A stretch of 64,000 nucleotides of DNA from Thuidium tamariscinum (Eukaryota; Streptophyta; Bryopsida; Hypnales; Thuidiaceae). Each line of letters opens with the position of its first letter. Within the stretch, counting starts at the first letter, position 1. Where the stretch lies: assembly GCA_947034885.2 (NCBI GenBank), contig OX344757.2, positions 7,998,001 to 8,062,000 on the forward strand, written 5' to 3'. Under the pieces are notes generated by a model. The model made no database searches, was not told where the DNA came from, and worked only from the letters and a program-made list of their open reading frames with translations. The position numbers and the translations under genes are program-made. Positions 59,010 to 64,000 of this stretch are shown here, one piece after another.

Positions 59010-60170
59010 AATCATGACCGCTAAAGGTGGTGCATGTGGTAGTGGGATGACTTTACAAGGTGACGATAAAAAGAAGGCTAAGCTATGGAGGTCACCCATG
59101 GGTTGCACTATGAGATTTTGGATGAACCTTATGTCAAAGTAAAGAGCAATTGAGAAAATGAGGAAGCAAAATATTTGACCTTCAAAATTTGCAAGAAATA
59201 CATGAAAATGTGCTACATTGACAAGTTGTGGCCTCAAGAGAGTCATGCAAGCTACATGTGAGATTTTTGTTATAAGCCATGGACTTGCAAACATGAACAT
59301 TTTATTCGTCGATTGAAGGAGGTGTAGTAGGCCCTTTTTAGAAAGAAGGCAATGGATAAGGTATACATAAATTATAAATTGGCATGTGTGGTGTATGCAA
59401 GACTCACATTGGCTTGCAAGGTGGATTGGAGTATGTTTTCAATGACAACACAATCTCCACTTTTGCTTAAGAGGGATCAAAAAGACATTCCCAATTTGTA
59501 CAAGTTTAAGGCACCGCAAAATGGGCCAAAGCGCAACAATGAAGGTTATAAATGTTATAAGGAGCATAGTGTAGTTGGGTGCCATATAGCCTCCAACCGA
59601 ATAATGCTTACATAGAAGGTGTAAAGAGTGGTGTTTTTAACTCCTTCAACGTACTAGATAGACACACCAAATGAATCAATTGTAGGTGAGCAAAGCATTT
59701 ATCAAAACAAGCAAAAACTTATGAAAGAAGTTGGGGCACATAAAATGGCACAAAAATCTATTGGTGAGGAACAAATTGCAAGGGCTAATGCTATAATTGA
59801 TAGTCTTATAGACGATAACATCCTTGATAACTTGACATATGTAATTCCAAACATAGACTTGCTACTAATGTCAAGCCTAATATTAAGTCCAAGAAGGGAA
59901 GCATATCTGTCACCAAGAAATAGAGAGTACCCCAACAACATGGCAATTAACTCAACCGTTGATGGTAAGAAGATTGGGAGCAAGCATCCACATTTGTTAG
60001 CTCTAAGTGCACCCCAACTAGAGGTTCTCTAGAGGATGCCCAATGCCAACAAGCGAGAAGACTTATTGAAATGCTTTCTTTAATGGAAGGCATTTGAAGA
60101 AGAGGAGGGGAAATGTGAGTCTAAGAATGAGTTGGGCAATTCTATTTAAGCCGATAAAGAAGGTGACTTT
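59010..60170 (+). pseudogene. Degenerate coding-like region, unidentified
   Basis: Successive plus frames broken by stops read protein-like text: HYEILDEPYVKVKSN, stop, ENEEAKYLTFKICKKYMKMC then DKLWPQESH, stop, and CYKPWTCKHEHFIRRLKEV, stop. Frames at 59352-59615 and 59721-60032 (MKEVGAHKMAQKSIGEEQIA) follow. Cys and His spacing recalls a zinc-binding module, as in domesticated or dead transposases, but no family is recognised. At least three in-frame stops mean it is not functional as read. Confidence 0.35.
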
Positions 60171-60888
60171 AGCCAATTCGTGAAAATTGCTATATCACTA
60201 ATATACGCAACTCAATTTGTAGATGAAATCTCTTTTGTAAACCTACAAGACTTTATTATTCATCTACAATTCTAAAAAGAAGTAACCTTTATACTTTTTC
60301 AAGGATTTAAAGACAAAGATAAGATTTGTCACCAGATTCCAAAGTTTGATATCAAACTTTGGAGGGAGCTAGGAATAATGGTGTATCAAATTTGGAATTT
60401 AGTATCAAATCGTTAGAAACCCCTCTTGCTTTCTAGCTATAAGAGATTGTGAGATAATAATAGTTAGATAGAATAGAAGGAGTCCTCCTCCATGTCAGTT
60501 TTTGTAGCTCACCTTTAGTTGCTTGTTTTGTTCTTTTATTCCCACTTTTGCTTTATCTTGTAGTTGTTCTTTTTCTTTGCTTTGCCAACCTTTGGACTTG
60601 ACTTCTTTCTATATGTTCAGTTTTCTTTTTAATAGAGTAGGTTCTCATATTTGTTAAAAAAAGTAATTAATCTCAATAATCCATCAAATTTGAGTGCTTT
60701 GTAAAGCTAGACAGCATTTATAATTAATGCACTCACAAATGAAAGGACAGACAGGTCTACGATTTATCGTTTTTTTTTCATTTTGAACAAAAGGTAGAAG
60801 TTATTACATTCAAAGTCAAGAATTCCCTCAATTTTTTTAGGATAGACAAACAATTTAGAAGTAACAATTAATGGAGGATGTGCCTTCT

Positions 60889-61063
60889 TTAGTTCCTTTT
60901 ATCTTCAATTCCTTGTATCTTTTGTTTCTTTTAACTTCAATTCCATTTATCTTTAGTTCTTTTTATCTTCAATTCATTTTTATCTTCGATTCCTTTTATA
61001 TTCAATTTATTTCATCTTTAGTTCTTTTTATCTTCAATTCATTTTATCTTTAGTTCCTTTTAC
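60889..61063 (+). repeat. TTTATCTTCAATTCC minisatellite, first part
   Basis: About ten variants of a 16-19 bp unit (ATCTT-AATTC or ATCTTTAGTTCC). The array resumes at 62276-62456. The paralogue at 58075-58140 has about four units. Confidence 0.85.
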
Positions 61064-61077
61064 CATGCGTGTAGGAC

Positions 61078-61250
61078 TATAGGTCAGTTTTGTAAATAAA
61101 TAGGAAAATTTTGGATTGTGCCTACAATTAAAAAAAACTCTACAACTATTTTAGAAAATTTGAAAAAATTTCAAGAGAAGATCTGAGAAAATTTTAACTA
61201 CTTCTAAAAGTAAGAGAAAACTAGGAAAATTAGAATAGGTTGCCAAATTG
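61078..61250 (+). mobile_element. TAGGTCAGTTT MITE, truncated copy
   Basis: TA followed by GGTCAGTTTTGTAAATAA opens a stretch matching 31833-31970 (ATTTTGGA, ACAACTATTT, AAACTAGGAAAA). The far end is not found. Confidence 0.55.
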
Positions 61251-61339
61251 TCAAAATGTGAAAATTAAATTATTTTGACAACAAGTTGCTGAATCATACC
61301 TAAACATACAATATCAACAATTCATTTTATCTTCAGTTC

Positions 61340-62270
61340 TTGAACCCCTAAAGGACCAAAGTGTATTTTGGGCAACATAGCGATTTTGGGCAGGTGCATG
61401 TGACTAGAGATTTTCATGTTTTGGAACCAAAATTTAATAGAAGGTGTGGACGAGGAGTATCTTGAAAATCCAACAATTTTCGTGACTTTTGACTACATGG
61501 TTGAAAAGTTATTGCATGATATGTTGTTTGTTTTCCAACTCAGGCAGTTTGGACATATTAGAATAAATCACTTTTTTTGGAAATAAAAATTTGAAATTTA
61601 TTTTATAGATTTATATTATGTGGAAAGCTTTTAATCATTCCATTTGAATTAATGAGTCAAAAGTTATGAAGAATTTTAGTTTCTAGGTAGTTATGGATTC
61701 TCTACTCTAAAAAAAAATTTGAAGTCCTTTATTTTACTCAATTTTCAATATTTTTGAAAAAGAATTAAAAAAATTGGGTGTAGATTGTTAAAATACAACA
61801 TTTGAACTGTTGGGATTGGCATTTTTCAATTCAACAAATAAATTGTTAACATTTTAGTATTTTGAATCATTCTCTACTTCTTTTTACTTACTATTTTTTT
61901 GTACATATTGTACAATTACAAATGATTTGAAAATTTTCAAGCATGTAGCCAACTTGAATTGAAGAATGAATCCAAAGAGTAACAACCATTTCAAAAAAAA
62001 TTCATACAAATGTGGCTTTTTGAAGTGCAACTGCTTGGATTTTTGCAGTGGTAAAAAAAGGACTTTTGCAACTTCAAACACTAATATCTTGCAATTTATA
62101 TGGTGAAACTTCCAAAAAAAATTTCTACATCTTCTTGAACTAGTGCACTAAAAGATCCTATGGTTACATTATTCCAAAAATGTTTTTTTCTAAAATTTGA
62201 TAGTTGTCCTAGAAATGACGATTTTGGAGTAGTTTTGGTGAAAACATAGTCAAAAACCTTTAGGGGTTAA
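61340..62270 (+). repeat. Dispersed repeat, copy B (no MITE)
   Basis: Paralogue of 33545-34800 without the MITE. It reads TATGTGGAAAGCTTTTAATC where copy A carries the insertion. Confidence 0.72.
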
Positions 62271-62595
62271 AACTTTAGTTCTTTTTTTAATCATCAATTC
62301 TTCTTACATTCAGATCCTTTTATCTTTAGTTCTTTTTACCTCACTTCTGTTTATCTTCATTTCATTTATCTTTAGCTCTTTTTATCTTCACTTCATTTTA
62401 TCTCCAGTTTATTTTATCTTCAACTCTTTTTATCTTCGATTCATTTTATCTTCTCCAGTGTGATCATTGCATGACAGCTTTCAATTAGTTGTTTTGGCAA
62501 AGGAGCTCATGCACAACGTGCGTACTGGGCATGTCCAGAAATGGACATTCCCATCTCCTTGTTTATCACTCACGGAGACCCATATTTAGAGCTAA

Positions 62596-63024
62596 GAGCA
62601 TCCGCACAGCTGCACGCAAAGAGACTCACTCTGGCTATTTGGCCGGGTGGGATGGCTGTAAACGCCCCACCGTAGACACGCCCAACTTAAATAATAGGCC
62701 GGCCCTGGCCAAATTTAGAAATCAGACGGCCAAATGGGGAGTCTTGGTGAGGACACGCCAAATGATCTGTTGTTGTTCCCAAGGATCAAGTCGGAAACTT
62801 TTCTGCAGTTTTGATGGTGGATGCTTCCCAGCATGAACCAAATGAGGCCACTTGGCACCCTGAAATGAGTTGTCAGACTTCCACCCAAACTAATCTCCTT
62901 CTACGTGCGTTATGGAGAGTCTCGCGGTGGGGCGCTCTGCTACCACACGCCCCGCTTGCTCTTATTCAACCCTCCATCCCTAGCTTGGGCGAGCCAGTTG
63001 GCGGGTCGAGCCGTGGGGATGCTC
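62596..63024. mobile_element. Tourist/Harbinger-like MITE, 429 bp
   Basis: Ends GAGCATCCGCAC and GTGGGGATGCTC with the direct duplication TAA (62593-62595, 63025-63027). GC-rich, non-coding interior. It shares termini with the element at 48085-49251. Insertion is proven by the empty paralogue at 58286. Confidence 0.85.
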
Positions 63025-63096
63025 TAAGCTGCTGAAGCCGTAGTCAACTGAATGCCCTTGCAAATAGCACCTCGAGGATCGATGCCTGAGTGCCTT

Positions 63097-63737
63097 GCTT
63101 TTGTTTTTTCCTCAAGGTTTCTTACGATTACTCTGGCAGAGACGAGCTTAAAATGAACTGAACTTGGCCGCCACAGGTGAGCGTCTCCCACATCTATCCA
63201 ATGCAATGCAAGATAATTCAGAGTTGCATTCCAAGCTGAAGGACCCGAAAAACCCGCTTCATCGATTTCACGAAGATCCTGAACGATCTTCCGTCCGGAA
63301 ATGGCGAAAACTGAGTGAACTTGAAAGTAACGTCCGTCCGTCCTTCCCTTGCTGATCGATATTTCCTTCTCTCATCCGCCTGCTTTATTTTTTAAGGTGG
63401 AAAACAATAGCGCGGTAGATTTCAGGGTTGTGGGTACGGAACTAACTGACCGGCAATAAGTCAGTTTTCGAGCCAATCTCATCATCTACCAATCCTGAAA
63501 GAAAAAAGCTGCAGTACATTCTAGTTGGAGGCTTTTGCAGAACTGCAGACAGTCAAGCATTTGTCGTTCTCCTCGAACTTATTACCTCTTGAACGCTTGT
63601 CTGGAAGTCGGAACCTTAAAACGGTCATCTCAATTCCAACCGGTCAATAATAGCGTTGGTTTTCTTTCCATTTTTGAAGTTACAGATGAATCGGAATTAA
63701 GCTTAGTAATATTGGGGGTTTTCAGACTCATATAAGT
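63097..63737. other. Moderately GC-rich DNA, no gene called
   Basis: A plus frame at 63164-63355 (middle LKDPKNPLHRFHEDPERSS) and a minus frame at 63024-63206 (RVIVRNLEEKTKARHSGID) look protein-like. They overlap on opposite strands, lack an ATG in good context and have no partner exons in view. Confidence 0.4.
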
Positions 63738-63739
63738 TA

Positions 63740-63829
63740 CTCCCTCGGTCCCACTAACAGCTTCCTAATTAGTCTGATTTCCAGTGTTTGCAGGAAGAAT
63801 TTGGGAAGCTACTAGTGGGACAGAGGGAG
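63740..63829. mobile_element. Stowaway MITE, 90 bp
   Basis: Starts CTCCCTCGGTCCCACTA and ends TAGTGGGACAGAGGGAG, flanked by TA on both sides (63738-63739, 63830-63831). CTCCCTC-G-TCCCA termini with TA duplication define plant Stowaway (Tc1/mariner) MITEs. Confidence 0.93.
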
Positions 63830-64000
63830 TAAAAATCAAGAGTGAGTTGGGTTGTACTCTTGATGTCATGTTCTTCCAATAGTAGGAAGGAGGTCACTCG
63901 GCAACACTCTGACACACTGACATTATCCATGGTTCCTGTTGCGGAGCAGAACCAAGTGGAATGCTTCAAACTTATCTTCAAGGCAACGAAATCCAATTCC

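Larger units (their letters stand above)
60331..63096 (+). repeat. Segmental duplication, long copy with two insertions
   Basis: Paralogue of 57561-58355. It has an expanded 16-19 bp array (TTTATCTTCAATTCC type) split into 60889-61063 and 62276-62456 by about 1.2 kb of inserted repeat. A Harbinger-like element was inserted later, at 62596-63024. Confidence 0.8.

Noticed and set aside
63164..63355. Plus-strand exon
   Set aside because: Begins with a non-ATG codon, overlaps an equally plausible minus frame, and has no partner exon; left undecided rather than called.
1..64000. tRNA, rRNA or CRISPR
   Set aside because: No cloverleaf with conserved arms, no ribosomal text and no regularly spaced spacer-repeat array were seen.

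Overview
This window is nuclear DNA from a land plant, most likely a seed plant. It has two confidently spliced genes with GT-AG introns, AT-rich intergenic DNA, and many MITE-type transposons with plant hallmarks: a Stowaway element with TA duplications, Tourist/Harbinger-like elements with TTA or TAA duplications, and CACTA-type elements. I cannot name the species. Protein-coding sequence is well under 5 percent of the window.

Layout. (1) 268-600, minus strand: the first coding exon of an unidentified gene that runs off the left edge. (2) 4830-8807, plus strand: a complete four-exon gene for a 415-residue FAD-dependent aromatic-ring monooxygenase of the 2,6-dihydroxypyridine 3-monooxygenase type. 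It has a MITE hairpin in intron 2. Decayed copies of its last exon plus 3' UTR lie downstream at about 8995, 9320 and 14281. (3) 9.5-23 kb: AT-rich DNA with MITEs, a 182-185 bp tandem repeat (17229-17785), gene-fragment-like islands and interleaved inverted repeats. (4) 23952-25337 (leader to about 25600), minus strand: a four-exon gene for an unidentified protein, probably nuclear, with basic and acidic tracts and a C-terminal coiled coil. (5) 25.8-34.8 kb: a foldback element, several MITE families and GC-rich islands. (6) 38.1-40.2 kb: an LTR-like block with a TATA box. (7) 41744-41839: an orphan start exon. (8) 43.8-53.2 kb: a CACTA MITE, a 1.17 kb Harbinger-like element carrying three hairpins and a 63 bp tandem repeat, a 978 bp CACTA-like element and another hairpin. 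(9) 57.5-63.1 kb: a segmental duplication whose second copy was interrupted by two insertions. (10) 63740-63829: a Stowaway MITE.

The genes do not form a pathway. The strongest result is the transposon record: three insertions can be dated relative to duplicated host sequence because an uninterrupted paralogue lies in the same window, and two well-defined MITE families with several copies each can be delimited from sequence alone. All family names come from recognition of motifs and residues by eye; no database search was run.
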